The notes beneath the pieces are model-generated. The model worked only from the letters and a program-made list of their open reading frames with translations, was not told the origin of the DNA and did not search any database. DNA of 64,000 bases from Nitrososphaerota archaeon (GTDB taxonomy: Archaea; Thermoproteota; Nitrososphaeria; Nitrososphaerales; Nitrosopumilaceae): assembly GCA_028867755.1 (NCBI GenBank), contig JAGWFT010000001.1:784727-848726 (forward strand), given 5' to 3'. The translations under genes were made by a program, and so were the position numbers. Positions 54,532 to 63,886 of the stretch are shown one piece after another (position 1 is the first letter of the stretch; every line of letters begins with the position of its first letter).

Positions 54532-54669
54532 TTATCTTCTGCGTTTCTTTGCAGATTTTCTTTTAGCTGTTCTCTTAGTTTTTTTACCCGCTGTTCTTTT
54601 GGCTGCTGATCTTCTCTTTGGAGCTGATCTTCTTTTAGCAGCTTTTTTAGTGCGTTTTTTCGTTGCCAT
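54532..54669 (-). CDS. Tiny Lys/Arg/Ala-rich basic protein
   Basis: 45 residues, beginning MATKKRTKKAAKRRSAPKRR and ending KKRRR. It is made almost only of Lys, Arg, Ala, Ser and Thr with one Pro and one Gly. This recalls histone H1 tails and other nucleic-acid-coating peptides. ATG start; the terminator at 54493-54527 lies just after the stop. Likely binds DNA or RNA. Confidence 0.65.
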   Translation of the reverse strand: MATKKRTKKAAKRRSAPKRRSAAKRTAGKKTKRTAKRKSAKKRRR

Positions 54670-54782
54670 TGATGAACTTTACATTTCACTTGTTTTTCTA
54701 TCGTTACACTTAAGAAAATTACACCAAATGCTGATATTGTATCAACAAATTTTTCATAAAATTTGAAAATTTTGATCGCATT

Positions 54783-54959
54783 TTAGTAAACAGATTCTGC
54801 TGATGGGCGTCTTCCTTGCAACCATGATGTATTACCGCATTGTACACATTTGTATTGCCGTCTTCTTTTGTAAGTTGGAATTTCTGGCATGAAAACTATT
54901 TCTTGTTTTGTTTTTGAAAGACATCTCTTACACCATCTATTCTCTGATTCTTTTTCCAT
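54783..54959 (-). CDS. Small zinc-ribbon protein
   Basis: 58 residues with two Cys pairs (RWCKRCLSK ... YKCVQCGNT) separated by a basic, Pro/Tyr-containing loop. This fits a zinc ribbon or a ribosome/RNA-associated finger. ATG start at 54959. It lies between the DRG GTPase gene and the basic protein gene on the same strand. Confidence 0.6.
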   Translation of the reverse strand: MEKESENRWCKRCLSKTKQEIVFMPEIPTYKRRRQYKCVQCGNTSWLQGRRPSAESVY

Positions 54960-54993
54960 GTTATGAGGAGTTTAGGCGTGGAAATAGTTGTTA

Positions 54994-56094
54994 CTATTTA
55001 TTTTTCACTATTGTGAGCACGTCTTCATCTTCTAATGTGTGAGCTATGCCGACTCTTTGTCCGCCGAACTTGACACTTTTGCCCCACACTAGAGCATATC
55101 TAAAGTCCTTTTTCAAATCTCTATGCAACTTGTTGCAAACCTCTAAAACTCTAGAATTGCGCCTAATGATGAGCGGTTCTTTGTAGTCTGTTTCTCCACC
55201 TTTTGGTCTCATGTAAATTCTGATAAAATCTAACTTTTCATAAATTGCATCCTTGAGTGCATTGACATTGACATCTGCATCAGCTGATATGGGGATAATT
55301 TTTGATTTTATTTTTTCCTGCAGTTCATTTAAGAATCCTTGATTGACCAAATCTATTTTATTCATCACGGTCAAAGATTCTACATAAAACTTGTTACCTG
55401 ATACATAATCAATTAATTGTTCAGAATCAATATCTTCTCTTATCAAGACGCGTGCATTGTTTATTCCGTACACTCTCAAAATATCTTTGAGCAGGCTTTC
55501 TGATATTTTTGTTATTGATACCTGCTGGCTTACTGCTAGTCCGCCATCACCTGATTTTTCTATGACTATGTTGGGAGGTTTTTGGTCAAGCCTAATTCCT
55601 ATATTGCCAAGCTCAGTTCTAATAACCTCCTCGTGATATGGCTGAAATACATCTAATATGATTAAAACCAAATCTGCACTCTTTGCTACGGCAAGAACTC
55701 TTTTGCCAAGTCCTTTTCCTGTTGATGCGCCCTTGATTATTCCTGGCAGATCAAGAACCTGAATCTTGGCGCCACGATATTCCATCATGCCTGGCACAAC
55801 CGTTGTAGTTGTAAATTGAAATGCACCAACAGCTGACTTTGCACCAGTAAGCTTGTTAAGCAAAGTAGATTTTCCTACACTTGGAAGTCCAATAAGTACA
55901 ACAGTAGCATCACCTGTTCGTTTTACATCAAAACCAATCGAGCTTCCCGAACCTCTTGATTTTATCTCATCTTGTTCTCTACGAAGCTTGGCAAGTTTTG
56001 CCTTGAGCAAACCAACATGGTGCTCAGTAGCTTTGTTGATCTGGGTTTTTGCCATCTCATCTTTTATTGATTGGATCTTCTCTGGTATTCCCAT
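54994..56094 (-). CDS. DRG-family (Obg-related) GTPase with TGS domain
   Basis: Translation-associated GTPase conserved in archaea and eukaryotes. An N-terminal helical region (MAKTQINKATEHHVGLLKAK) is followed by G1 GLPSVGKSTLLNKL, G2 FTTTTVVPG, G3 LDLPGIIKGAS and G4 MNKIDL. A C-terminal TGS domain follows (EDEDVLTIVKN end). Length 366 aa is typical. ATG start. Confidence 0.95.
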   Translation of the reverse strand: MGIPEKIQSIKDEMAKTQINKATEHHVGLLKAKLAKLRREQDEIKSRGSGSSIGFDVKRTGDATVVLIGLPSVGKSTLLNKLTGAKSAVGAFQFTTTTVVPGMMEYRGAKIQVLDLPGIIKGASTGKGLGKRVLAVAKSADLVLIILDVFQPYHEEVIRTELGNIGIRLDQKPPNIVIEKSGDGGLAVSQQVSITKISESLLKDILRVYGINNARVLIREDIDSEQLIDYVSGNKFYVESLTVMNKIDLVNQGFLNELQEKIKSKIIPISADADVNVNALKDAIYEKLDFIRIYMRPKGGETDYKEPLIIRRNSRVLEVCNKLHRDLKKDFRYALVWGKSVKFGGQRVGIAHTLEDEDVLTIVKNK

Positions 56095-56162
56095 CTATCT
56101 TGTCTGCCTTGACTATGGAATAAAATCTTACTAATTTCTTATCTGTAACAATTGTAGACTGA

Positions 56163-56660
56163 TTACAATTTGAAATTATTAAAATAGTGAACAAATATGT
56201 TGCCAAAATAAACTGAGGCAAATGCGCTAGTTGTTCTTGCTATACTCATGGAAATGACGAATTTTTTAAAATTGTATTTTTTAACTCCTGCTATTATTGT
56301 AACAATTTCTGTCAATATGGGTACCAAACTTAGAGCGAAGATTATGCTCCAACCGTGCTTGTTTAGTCGCTCAAAACTCTTGTCATACTGGTTGTCGTTG
56401 TGCGTTTTTCTTAGCAGCTTGTACATCTTTTTTCCGTCGTATCCTATGTAATATGTTAGGATTCCTCCTCCGATCGATCCTACTGCCATTGTAACAAACA
56501 CCATGAGGGGGTTCTGGCCGTCCAGAAGCAGCGCAGTTGATGTTATTACAATTGGAAACGGTACAACTGAAGCAAAAATGCAGTTTAGAAAAAGACCTAA
56601 TAGCCCATACTTTACAAAGAACGGGTTTTCAAGTATGGGTTTTAAAAAATCAATTAACAT
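56163..56660 (-). CDS. VTT/DedA-like (SNARE-associated type) membrane protein
   Basis: 165 residues with four or five membrane helices. The family loop reads ASVVPFPIVITSTALLLDGQ. A second conserved stretch has ALSLVPILTEIVTIIAGVKK, where an Arg/Pro is usual. Short relative to DedA (about 200). Possible lipid scramblase or transporter. ATG start. Confidence 0.7.
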   Translation of the reverse strand: MLIDFLKPILENPFFVKYGLLGLFLNCIFASVVPFPIVITSTALLLDGQNPLMVFVTMAVGSIGGGILTYYIGYDGKKMYKLLRKTHNDNQYDKSFERLNKHGWSIIFALSLVPILTEIVTIIAGVKKYNFKKFVISMSIARTTSAFASVYFGNIFVHYFNNFKL

Positions 56661-56708
56661 GTGTCTTGATGCTCTTCTTACATATTATAACTCAATGTTT
56701 AAAATCAC

Positions 56709-56948
56709 TTAGACTATACTGGGATCTTTTTTATTAATTGACTTGGAGTACAATGTCTTATCTTCCTTCTTTATGTGGAAAATTCTTGTAGCAGGTATTA
56801 CTTCAAAGTTCTCAGAAATCTTGAGAAATTCTGTCAACGTGACTTCTTTGATCACATTAATGTCAAGATATCCAATAAAATAGAGACTTGGATTGTCATG
56901 ATGTAATGCCTTGCTAAGAATTTCAGATACTATTCCTTTTCTAGTCAT
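56709..56948 (-). CDS. DUF504 (UPF0248)-like small protein
   Basis: 79 residues. Pattern RKGIVSEILSKALHHD ... YFIGYLDI ... VIPATRIFHIKKEDKTLY resembles the archaeal DUF504 family (EILN, then GYxDR, then IPLHRIxxI). A TGATATATC box lies about 25 bases before the ATG. Its start overlaps the upstream open frame of the next gene, which is not used. Function unknown. Confidence 0.6.
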   Translation of the reverse strand: MTRKGIVSEILSKALHHDNPSLYFIGYLDINVIKEVTLTEFLKISENFEVIPATRIFHIKKEDKTLYSKSINKKDPSIV

Positions 56949-57016
56949 GAGTCAATCGCCAAACTTGGATATATCAATAGCCACATTCAAAACTTGTCCT
57001 CATATGTGGGCAGATG

Positions 57017-57024
57017 TTTTAAAT
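57017..57024 (+). promoter_or_regulatory. TATA box deciding the start of the gene at 57049
   Basis: TTTTAAAT centred about 28 bases before the ATG at 57049. This supports that start instead of ATGs at 56911 or 56947, which would overlap the divergent gene. Confidence 0.5.
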
Positions 57025-57048
57025 TCTAACAGCTTGCTGATTCAAACC

Positions 57049-57354
57049 ATGACCAATAAAATAATGCTGAACATAGACAAAGCGATCTATAACGAGGGCG
57101 AATACATGAAGTTAAAAGTTGACTATGAGACGTTTAATCCAAAACAAACAATTCATGTGACAATTTTAGATCCGTCAGAGAAGGAAGTATTTAGCACTGA
57201 TCAATACATCAATTCCCAGAAAGGGTCTTACTCCACTGTGATGAAGTTTGATACAAAACAGTGGAGAGTTTCTGGCAGGTACAAAGTTACCGCGTGGGAT
57301 CAGGAAGGAACAAGAAAAGAAATATTTTTCCAATTCAAAGGAAAACCATTGTAA
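57049..57354 (+). CDS. Single beta-sandwich (MG2/Ig-like) domain protein
   Basis: 101 residues. Strand pattern YNEGEYMKLKVDYETF, IHVTILDPSEKEVF and GRYKVTAWDQEG matches a macroglobulin-2/Ig-like domain common in surface proteins of this lineage. No signal peptide or membrane helix is seen, so the domain may be cytoplasmic here, unlike its relatives. It stands alone with its own promoter. Confidence 0.6.
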   Translation: MTNKIMLNIDKAIYNEGEYMKLKVDYETFNPKQTIHVTILDPSEKEVFSTDQYINSQKGSYSTVMKFDTKQWRVSGRYKVTAWDQEGTRKEIFFQFKGKPL

Positions 57355-57430
57355 CAATTCACAGATGACAAAATAGGATGGGAATTCTATCTATTACAGT
57401 TATTATGCCCGATATCGCTACGTGACTTGA

Positions 57431-58126
57431 ATGAAGCCAAAGATATTTGCAGTAGACATTGACGGTACTATCACCGACAACAAGGGAGGAAGAGTTGACC
57501 TTGATGCACTGGCAGCTCTGCGTTATCTAGTAAAACTTGGCCACAAAGTAGTCTATGTGACTGGAAGGTCATCAATTGAGGCCTATGTTCTATCAGTATT
57601 TGGAGGGACTACAAGAATAGCAGTAGGGGAGAACGGTGGAATTATTACATCTGGACCAGATGAACACAAACTAATTGGAAACAAACAAGAATGCTTGAAA
57701 GCGCTCCAATTCATTAAAGCCAGGATTCCTGAAGCTGTGGAAAAGCCAGTTTTTCCACGAATCACAGAGGTTGTTCTTGAAAGAAATTTTGATATTAATT
57801 TAGGAAAAAAGGTTTTGGATGAAAATAACCTAGATGTGCAATTGTCTGACAGTATGTATGCTTATCACATTAACTCAAAAGGAGTTAACAAGGCAAATGG
57901 GTTCCTTGAAGTAATGAAGATGTTCTCAGCCACAAAACAAGACGTCATTGCAATAGGTGATAGCGAAACAGACGTGCCTCTTTTCAAACTAGCTGGTGTA
58001 AGTGTAGCGTTAGGTAATGCAACAGATGATGTAAAATCTCATGCAACTATTACAGTTCCAGGCCATGCAGGCGACGGAGTGGTAGAAGCTCTTGAAAAGA
58101 TTGAATTAAAACTTTTAGTGAAATAG
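57431..58126 (+). CDS. pgp: Archaeal phosphoglycolate phosphatase (HAD family)
   Basis: HAD motifs in order: VDIDGTITD (nucleophile Asp), VTGRSS, and GDSETDVPLF with the C2-type cap between. Length 231 aa fits the archaeal phosphoglycolate phosphatase/SPP-like subfamily. It dephosphorylates 2-phosphoglycolate, arising from DNA repair or oxygen damage. ATG start. The ArgRS gene follows 4 bases later. Confidence 0.88.
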   Translation: MKPKIFAVDIDGTITDNKGGRVDLDALAALRYLVKLGHKVVYVTGRSSIEAYVLSVFGGTTRIAVGENGGIITSGPDEHKLIGNKQECLKALQFIKARIPEAVEKPVFPRITEVVLERNFDINLGKKVLDENNLDVQLSDSMYAYHINSKGVNKANGFLEVMKMFSATKQDVIAIGDSETDVPLFKLAGVSVALGNATDDVKSHATITVPGHAGDGVVEALEKIELKLLVK

Positions 58127-58130
58127 TATC

Positions 58131-60017
58131 ATGACACTACGACTTCTTTTTGAAGAAATTCGATCAAACATACAAAAAATCTCAAATGATCTGGGCTATC
58201 CTACTGTTGAGTTTGATATATCAGAGGCATCAAAACCAGAGTTTGGAGATGTAAGCTGTAACATTGGGTTTTTGCTAGCAAAGCCTCTTAAAAAAAGACC
58301 ATCTGAAATATCTGAATCTGTTGCAAATGAATATCAAAAGCACAAAGGGGAATTTGTGTCCAAAATAACTGTTCATCCGTCTGGCTATCTCAACTTTGTA
58401 GCAAACTATGAAACTCTAGCCAGATCCGTCATGCAATCCTCTACAGAACAAAATTACGGACAGTTTAACGTGGGAAACAACACAAAGATTGTAGTAGAGC
58501 ATACAAGTGTTAACCCAAACAAGGCACTACACATAGGCCATGTGAGAAATATCATAATTGGAGATACGGTGGCAAGGATTCTCCACAAGGCTTGCTACGA
58601 TGTTCAAGTTTTAAACTATGTAGACGATTCCGGGCTTCAGGTGGCAGATATCATAGTTGGCTTCAAGTATGGTGGATTTGCCAAAGAACCTTTGCAAAAT
58701 CAAAAATTTGATCACTATTGCGGAGATGTTGTTTATGTGAGCATTACGGAAAGATATGAGAAGGAACCATCTCTTGCAGAGAAAAGAGCAATTGTTCTAA
58801 AAGAACTCGAAGAGGGAAGCTCTGAGATGGCAAAATTTGGAGATGAAATAACCAGAAGAGTTCTAGAAGAACAACTCAAGACTTGTTGGAGGCTTGGAGT
58901 AACATATGACTGTCTAAACTTTGAGTCACAAATAGTTCGCTCCAGACTATGGACAACAGTTCTTGAAAAAATGAAATCGATGGGAATCATATATCTTGAA
59001 AATGAGGGAAAAAACGTAGGCTGTTGGGTAATAAAATCTGATTCAGAAGTAGAAGAGGATAAGATTTTGATAAGAAGCAATGGTATTGCCACATACATTG
59101 CAAAAGATATTCCATATGCTACGTGGAAACTGGGGATCTTGGAAGATCCGTTCTACTATAAACACTATGCCATGCAGAAAAATGATAGGATACTTTGGGA
59201 GACTACTCTTGAAAATACTGGAACAAAACTAAATTTCACTGGGGACACTGTAATCACGGTTATAGATTCAAGACAATCTAGATTGCAAAAAATTATTACA
59301 AAAATTATATCTGATTTTAAATCAAAGGGCAAGCAATACACGCATCTTGGGTATGAATCAGTTACTCTAAGCTCGGACACTGCTAAAACCCTCAATCTTG
59401 AAACTGGAGGAAAATCTGTCCAAATGTCTGGCAGGAAGGGACTCTATGTTAATGCTGACTATGTCTTGGATATACTTGGTGTAAAAACATATGAAGAAGC
59501 AAAAAAACGAAATCCGGAACTTGATGAAGTAACACTTGTCAAAATTGCAGAGCAAGTTGCAGTTGGGGCTCTGCGATATTCCATGATAAAGCAGGATCTT
59601 GATAAGATAATTACCTTTGACATGGCAGAATCTCTGAGTTTAGAGGGAGATACGGGGCCATACATACAGTATGCCCATGCACGATCTATGAGAATTCTAG
59701 AAAAAGCAGGCAAGACGCCAGACTTTAACGTCTCATTTGATAACTTGAATACCGAGCATGAAAGAAACCTGGTAAAGACAATTGGTAAATTTGACATGCA
59801 TGTGGAAGATTCTGCAAAGAACCTATCCCCAAAAATGATTGCTAGGTATTGCTATGATCTTGCAGTATCTTTCAATTCTTTTTATGAACACATCAAAGTA
59901 TTGACTGCAGAATCTCCTGAGATGATAAATGCTAGGCTTTGTCTTGTGTGGTCATTTAAAGAAACTCTAGTTAAGGCCCTTTCCTTATTGGGAATTGATG
60001 CGCCAGCTAGGATGTAA
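58131..60017 (+). CDS. argS: Arginyl-tRNA synthetase
   Basis: Class I synthetase. HIGH motif in NPNKALHIGHVRN, with the preceding Lys usual in ArgRS. KMSK-region reads VQMSGRKGLYV; the family commonly lacks the second Lys. N-terminal Add-1 domain and C-terminal DALR helical domain are present (HARSMRI; RYCYDLAVSFNSFYEH). Length 628 aa. ATG start. Confidence 0.95.
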   Translation: MTLRLLFEEIRSNIQKISNDLGYPTVEFDISEASKPEFGDVSCNIGFLLAKPLKKRPSEISESVANEYQKHKGEFVSKITVHPSGYLNFVANYETLARSVMQSSTEQNYGQFNVGNNTKIVVEHTSVNPNKALHIGHVRNIIIGDTVARILHKACYDVQVLNYVDDSGLQVADIIVGFKYGGFAKEPLQNQKFDHYCGDVVYVSITERYEKEPSLAEKRAIVLKELEEGSSEMAKFGDEITRRVLEEQLKTCWRLGVTYDCLNFESQIVRSRLWTTVLEKMKSMGIIYLENEGKNVGCWVIKSDSEVEEDKILIRSNGIATYIAKDIPYATWKLGILEDPFYYKHYAMQKNDRILWETTLENTGTKLNFTGDTVITVIDSRQSRLQKIITKIISDFKSKGKQYTHLGYESVTLSSDTAKTLNLETGGKSVQMSGRKGLYVNADYVLDILGVKTYEEAKKRNPELDEVTLVKIAEQVAVGALRYSMIKQDLDKIITFDMAESLSLEGDTGPYIQYAHARSMRILEKAGKTPDFNVSFDNLNTEHERNLVKTIGKFDMHVEDSAKNLSPKMIARYCYDLAVSFNSFYEHIKVLTAESPEMINARLCLVWSFKETLVKALSLLGIDAPARM

Positions 60018-60052
60018 CTCCGACCTTTCATTTTGGAAATACTATTATCTAT

Positions 60053-60943
60053 ATGGAGTCAGGTCTAGTTGTGAAGAAAATAAAACAAAACAGCAATGTG
60101 TTGTTCTTCTTTAATGATTCAAAAAAGTGGTTGATGAAAGTATCAAAGAAACAAAAGTTTCATACACATGTGGGAATTATTGACCATAAAAAAGTAATAG
60201 GAAAAGAATACGGGAGTGCAATTAAGACCAACAAAGGTAAGATAATCTATCTTTTGGAACCTACCGTATATGACTATGTCATGAAAAGTCAGCGTAGTAC
60301 TCAGATAGTTTACCCAAAAGATCTTGGTTACATAGCTGCAAGGACTGGATTACAAAGCGGGCAGACAATTGTTGAAATCGGAACCGGGAGCGGTTCGCTT
60401 ACTACATTTCTTGCAAGTTTAGTAAAAACAAGAGGTCATGTGTACACCTATGATGTAGATGAAAATTTCATGGCAATAGCGAGGAAAAATATCGAAAAGG
60501 CAGGAGTCTCAAAATATGTTACAATGGAAAAATTAGATATCAAAAATGCCAAGAAAATGCCACAAAAAGACGTAGACATGGTGGTAGTAGATTTGGGAGA
60601 CCCGTGGACAGTTGTGCCGCAGGCAAGAAAAATGCTCAAAGGCAGTGGATATTTTGTGGCAATATGCCCAACAATGAATCAACTTGAGAAACTTGCATCA
60701 GCATTATGGGAAAATGACTTTTTTGATATGGAATTTACTGAACAAATTGTAAGAACAATTGAAGCTCGAGAAGGTAAAACACGACATTCTTTCCGCGGTA
60801 TTGGACATACAACATATGTTGCATTTGCTAGAAAAGTTACCACGCCAAAAGATCTTAGAAAAGTAATACATGATCCAGTAATTGAGGATGTATCAAACGA
60901 AGAATCTGTAGAAGACGAAGGTTTATCCACCGTGAAAAAATAA
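60053..60943 (+). CDS. trmI: tRNA (adenine-N1)-methyltransferase TrmI
   Basis: Methylates A58 (and A57 in some archaea) of tRNA with S-adenosylmethionine. N-terminal beta domain, then SAM motif VEIGTGSGSLTTFLA, YDVDENFMAIA and MVVVDLGDPW. C-terminal acidic tail (EDVSNEESVEDEG). Length 296 aa, a little longer than usual because of the tail. ATG start. Confidence 0.9.
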   Translation: MESGLVVKKIKQNSNVLFFFNDSKKWLMKVSKKQKFHTHVGIIDHKKVIGKEYGSAIKTNKGKIIYLLEPTVYDYVMKSQRSTQIVYPKDLGYIAARTGLQSGQTIVEIGTGSGSLTTFLASLVKTRGHVYTYDVDENFMAIARKNIEKAGVSKYVTMEKLDIKNAKKMPQKDVDMVVVDLGDPWTVVPQARKMLKGSGYFVAICPTMNQLEKLASALWENDFFDMEFTEQIVRTIEAREGKTRHSFRGIGHTTYVAFARKVTTPKDLRKVIHDPVIEDVSNEESVEDEGLSTVKK

Positions 60944-60948
60944 GAAAC

Positions 60949-61812
60949 TTGTTGGCCAAAATTCTCCAGGCAACAGTTGTTAAAAATTTTATTCCTCCAA
61001 GAAAATCTTCATCAAGAAAAGGAGAAAATGGCAAAGTCTTGGTTGTTGGAGGCAGTTATCTGTATCACGGTGCTCCAATTCTTTCGTCGCTGGCAGCACT
61101 TAGAACTGGGGCTGATCTAGTTTACACATGTGTTCCAAAAATCAATGTGACTCCAACAAGGGCATATTCACCAAATCTTATCGTCATACCACTGGTTGAT
61201 GCCAAGATTACAAGAGGTGCAGTTAGAAAATTAGTTGGAATCATTCCAAAAGAACTTGATTCTGCAACTATCGGTATGGGGCTTGGAATTCAAGATAAAG
61301 AGGCATTGAAGATACTAGTAAAAGATCTACTTGACAGAGCAGTGATGCTATCTCTTGATGCAAGCGCTCTTGTACCGGAAATCCTTTCTGAAATTAAAGA
61401 TAAAAAAGTAACAGTTACTCCACATGCAGGAGAGTTCAAAAGATTATTTGGAGAATTGCCACCAGATAATATAAAACAAAGAACTATGATGGTACAAAAA
61501 CATGCAAAAAATAATGGAGTGACTGTATTGCTCAAGGGCCCAACTGATATTGTATCTGATGGGAGTCAAACGTTCCTAAACCCAAAGAACTTGGCGTCAA
61601 TGACTGTAGGCGGTACAGGTGACGTTCTTTCCGGGGTAGTATCTGCAATGTTATCAAAGAACAGAAAACCTGTGGAGGCTGCATCATGTGCTGTATTCAT
61701 AAATGGCAATGCAGGTGCACTGGCACAAAAGAAAAATGGCTTACATATTATGGCAACAGACATCTTGGATTTTATTCCTGTAGCCATGAAACCATTTGAT
61801 AGGATAAAGTGA
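60949..61812 (+). CDS. nnrD: ADP/ATP-dependent NAD(P)H-hydrate dehydratase (C-terminal domain type)
   Basis: Repairs hydrated NAD(P)H. The conserved blocks are GKVLVVGGSYLYHGAP, TPHAGEFKRLFG and GGTGDVLSGVVSAML, as in the YjeF C-terminal/ribokinase-like family. Only this domain is present (287 aa); the epimerase domain is not fused here. Start is one of two adjacent TTG codons (60949 or 60952). Confidence 0.9.
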   Translation: MLAKILQATVVKNFIPPRKSSSRKGENGKVLVVGGSYLYHGAPILSSLAALRTGADLVYTCVPKINVTPTRAYSPNLIVIPLVDAKITRGAVRKLVGIIPKELDSATIGMGLGIQDKEALKILVKDLLDRAVMLSLDASALVPEILSEIKDKKVTVTPHAGEFKRLFGELPPDNIKQRTMMVQKHAKNNGVTVLLKGPTDIVSDGSQTFLNPKNLASMTVGGTGDVLSGVVSAMLSKNRKPVEAASCAVFINGNAGALAQKKNGLHIMATDILDFIPVAMKPFDRIK

Positions 61813-61818
61813 TTTTCT

Positions 61819-63165
61819 ATGCAAGAGCGATATATCGATAAAAACATGTCAGCATTAATTTCTGATTTGCAAAAGTTAATCAGACAGCCAAGCGTTTCTG
61901 CAAAGAATCTTGGGCTGGAAGAATGTGCAAGGCTGGTGGCTCAGATAATGAAAAAGTCTGGAATTAGGGCAGAAATATTAAGGCTAGGAAGAGGTGTTCC
62001 GCCAGCAGTGTATGGTGAAGTCAGGTCAAAGAAAAATCCAAGAAAAACAATTTTGTTTTACAATCATTATGACGTTCAACCAGAAGAGCCTCTTGAATTG
62101 TGGGATGATGCGCCATTTAGTGGTAAGATAAAAGGGAATAAAATCTATGGAAGGGGATCTGCTGATGATAAGGGAGAACTAATCACTAGAATCAAAGCAG
62201 TTGAAGCGTTCCTCAAAACTACAGGAGATGTACCGTGTAACATAAAGTTCCTAGTTGAGGGAGAAGAAGAAATTGGTAGCATGCATATTGAAAATTATCT
62301 GAAAAAATATCAAAAGAGACTGTCATGCGATGGTGTAATCTGGGAGTTTGGATATGTTGATGAAAAGGACAGGCCGATAATCAGTCTTGGCATGAAAGGC
62401 CTGCTGTATGTAGAGCTTTCAGTGCAAGAATCTATCCGCGATGCTCATTCCAGTCTTGCAGTGCTAATTGAAAATCCCGCTTGGAGGTTAATTGGAGCAT
62501 TGAAAACATTACGTGACAAAAATGGCACTATTCTCATTAAAGATTGGTATGAGGAGGTTGATAATTTTACAAAAGAAGAACTTGATGTGATTGCCCTTGA
62601 GCCATTTGATGAAAAGTCATTTAAAAAAGAATATGGTGTGAAGAGATTTGTGGGCAACAAAAAGGGGATAAATATACGAAAAGCAGTGGTAGGTGATCCC
62701 ACCTGTAACATTGCTGGATTTTCATCTGGATGGGAAGGGCTTGGTGCAAAAACAGTTTTGCCATCAAAGGCACTTGTGAAAATTGATTTTAGACTTGTTC
62801 CAAAAATGGATCCTCTAAGACAATTATCTAGACTCAAGCGGCATCTCAAAGAAAAGGGATTTGGTGATATTCAGGTGAGGATGATTCATGGTGAGGCAGC
62901 TTCAAGAACCAAAATATCTGATCCATTTGTTAAGGTGGTAGAGAAGGCAGCAGACGAATCTTTTGGAACCTCAATAACAAGCGTTTCTTCTGCTGGAACA
63001 GGACCGATGTATTCATTCTCTAAGGTGCTCAAGGCGCCGTGTATCTCGATTGGAAGCACATACGTCTATGCAAGAATTCATTCGCCCAATGAATTTGCAA
63101 GAATTGACCTGCTAAAAAAGACAACAAAATGTATGTGTAAGATAATGAAAAAATTTAGCATCTAA
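61819..63165 (+). CDS. M20-family metallopeptidase
   Basis: Two-zinc dipeptidase or related hydrolase. Metal ligands are visible: His in YNHYDVQP, the shared Asp in GSADDKGE, Glu pair in VEGEEEIGS, and late His in RIHSPNEF. Dimerisation domain lies between. Length 448 aa. ATG start; ends about 100 bases before the proteasome gene. Which peptide it cuts is unknown. Confidence 0.9.
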   Translation: MQERYIDKNMSALISDLQKLIRQPSVSAKNLGLEECARLVAQIMKKSGIRAEILRLGRGVPPAVYGEVRSKKNPRKTILFYNHYDVQPEEPLELWDDAPFSGKIKGNKIYGRGSADDKGELITRIKAVEAFLKTTGDVPCNIKFLVEGEEEIGSMHIENYLKKYQKRLSCDGVIWEFGYVDEKDRPIISLGMKGLLYVELSVQESIRDAHSSLAVLIENPAWRLIGALKTLRDKNGTILIKDWYEEVDNFTKEELDVIALEPFDEKSFKKEYGVKRFVGNKKGINIRKAVVGDPTCNIAGFSSGWEGLGAKTVLPSKALVKIDFRLVPKMDPLRQLSRLKRHLKEKGFGDIQVRMIHGEAASRTKISDPFVKVVEKAADESFGTSITSVSSAGTGPMYSFSKVLKAPCISIGSTYVYARIHSPNEFARIDLLKKTTKCMCKIMKKFSI

Positions 63166-63263
63166 CAGAAAAATCTCAAGATATGTTTCTCTTTGCATGC
63201 CGATTAGATCGCATAATCTCAATAGTATACGGAATTTAGTTTACAAGTGATTCAGAGAAAGGC

Positions 63264-63270
63264 CTTTATT
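63264..63270 (+). promoter_or_regulatory. TATA box of the proteasome beta gene
   Basis: CTTTATT centred about 26 bases before the ATG at 63293. This excludes the earlier TTG at 63269 as the start. Confidence 0.5.
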
Positions 63271-63292
63271 GTGCTCGGTTGGCAGTTCAATT

Positions 63293-63886
63293 ATGGCTTA
63301 TATGTATATGCCAGGTGCCACTGCAGTTGGAATTGCTTATGATAGCGGCATTATACTGGCAAGCGAGAGAAGGATATCTTATGGAAATTTCGTAGTAAGT
63401 AAAAGTACGAAGAAGACCTTTAAGATAACCGACTTTGTCGGGGCATGTTGTGCAGGAATGGTGGCAGACATGCAAGTTTTGGCCATGCAAATGCGTGCGT
63501 TGACAAAGATTAGAAAGTTGGAACTAAAAAGAGAGATTCCGCCAAACTCTGTAGCTAAAATGATGTCATCTCTGATGTATGAGCGAAGATTCTATCCTCT
63601 TCTTACTCAAGTAATTGTTGGCGGTGTAGATGGAGAGGCTGCTATTTACACGCTTGATCCTCTAGGTTCTGTTCTTCCAGATGATTATGCAGCTGTGGGA
63701 ACTGGTGCAGAAATGGCACTAGGTGTACTAGATCAGGAATTCAAGAAAGGAATGAAAGAAAAGGATGCAGTAACACTTGCAGTAAAGTCAATAAGATCTG
63801 CGATAATGCGAGATGCAGCAAGCGGAGATGGAATTGATGTGCTAGTTATCGACAAAAGCGGAACAAGAGAATTTACAGAGAACTAG
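63293..63886 (+). CDS. psmB: Proteasome beta subunit, catalytic Thr1 replaced by Ala
   Basis: The fold and family blocks are intact (VGIAYDSGIILASERRISYGN; ATGTGAEMALGVLD-like region; SGDGIDVLVIDK). At the processing site the sequence is PGATAVG instead of the usual G-T-T-T-V-G, so the mature first residue would be Ala. Counting from it, Glu17 and Lys33 of the catalytic set remain. It is therefore probably an unprocessed, inactive structural subunit paired with a second active beta subunit encoded elsewhere. Length 197 aa; short propeptide of 8 residues. Confidence 0.88.
   Translation: MAYMYMPGATAVGIAYDSGIILASERRISYGNFVVSKSTKKTFKITDFVGACCAGMVADMQVLAMQMRALTKIRKLELKREIPPNSVAKMMSSLMYERRFYPLLTQVIVGGVDGEAAIYTLDPLGSVLPDDYAAVGTGAEMALGVLDQEFKKGMKEKDAVTLAVKSIRSAIMRDAASGDGIDVLVIDKSGTREFTEN

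Noticed and set aside
56911-57048. Longer N-terminus for the beta-sandwich protein at 57049
   Set aside because: It would overlap the start of the divergent DUF504-like gene, and a TATA box is placed for the later ATG.
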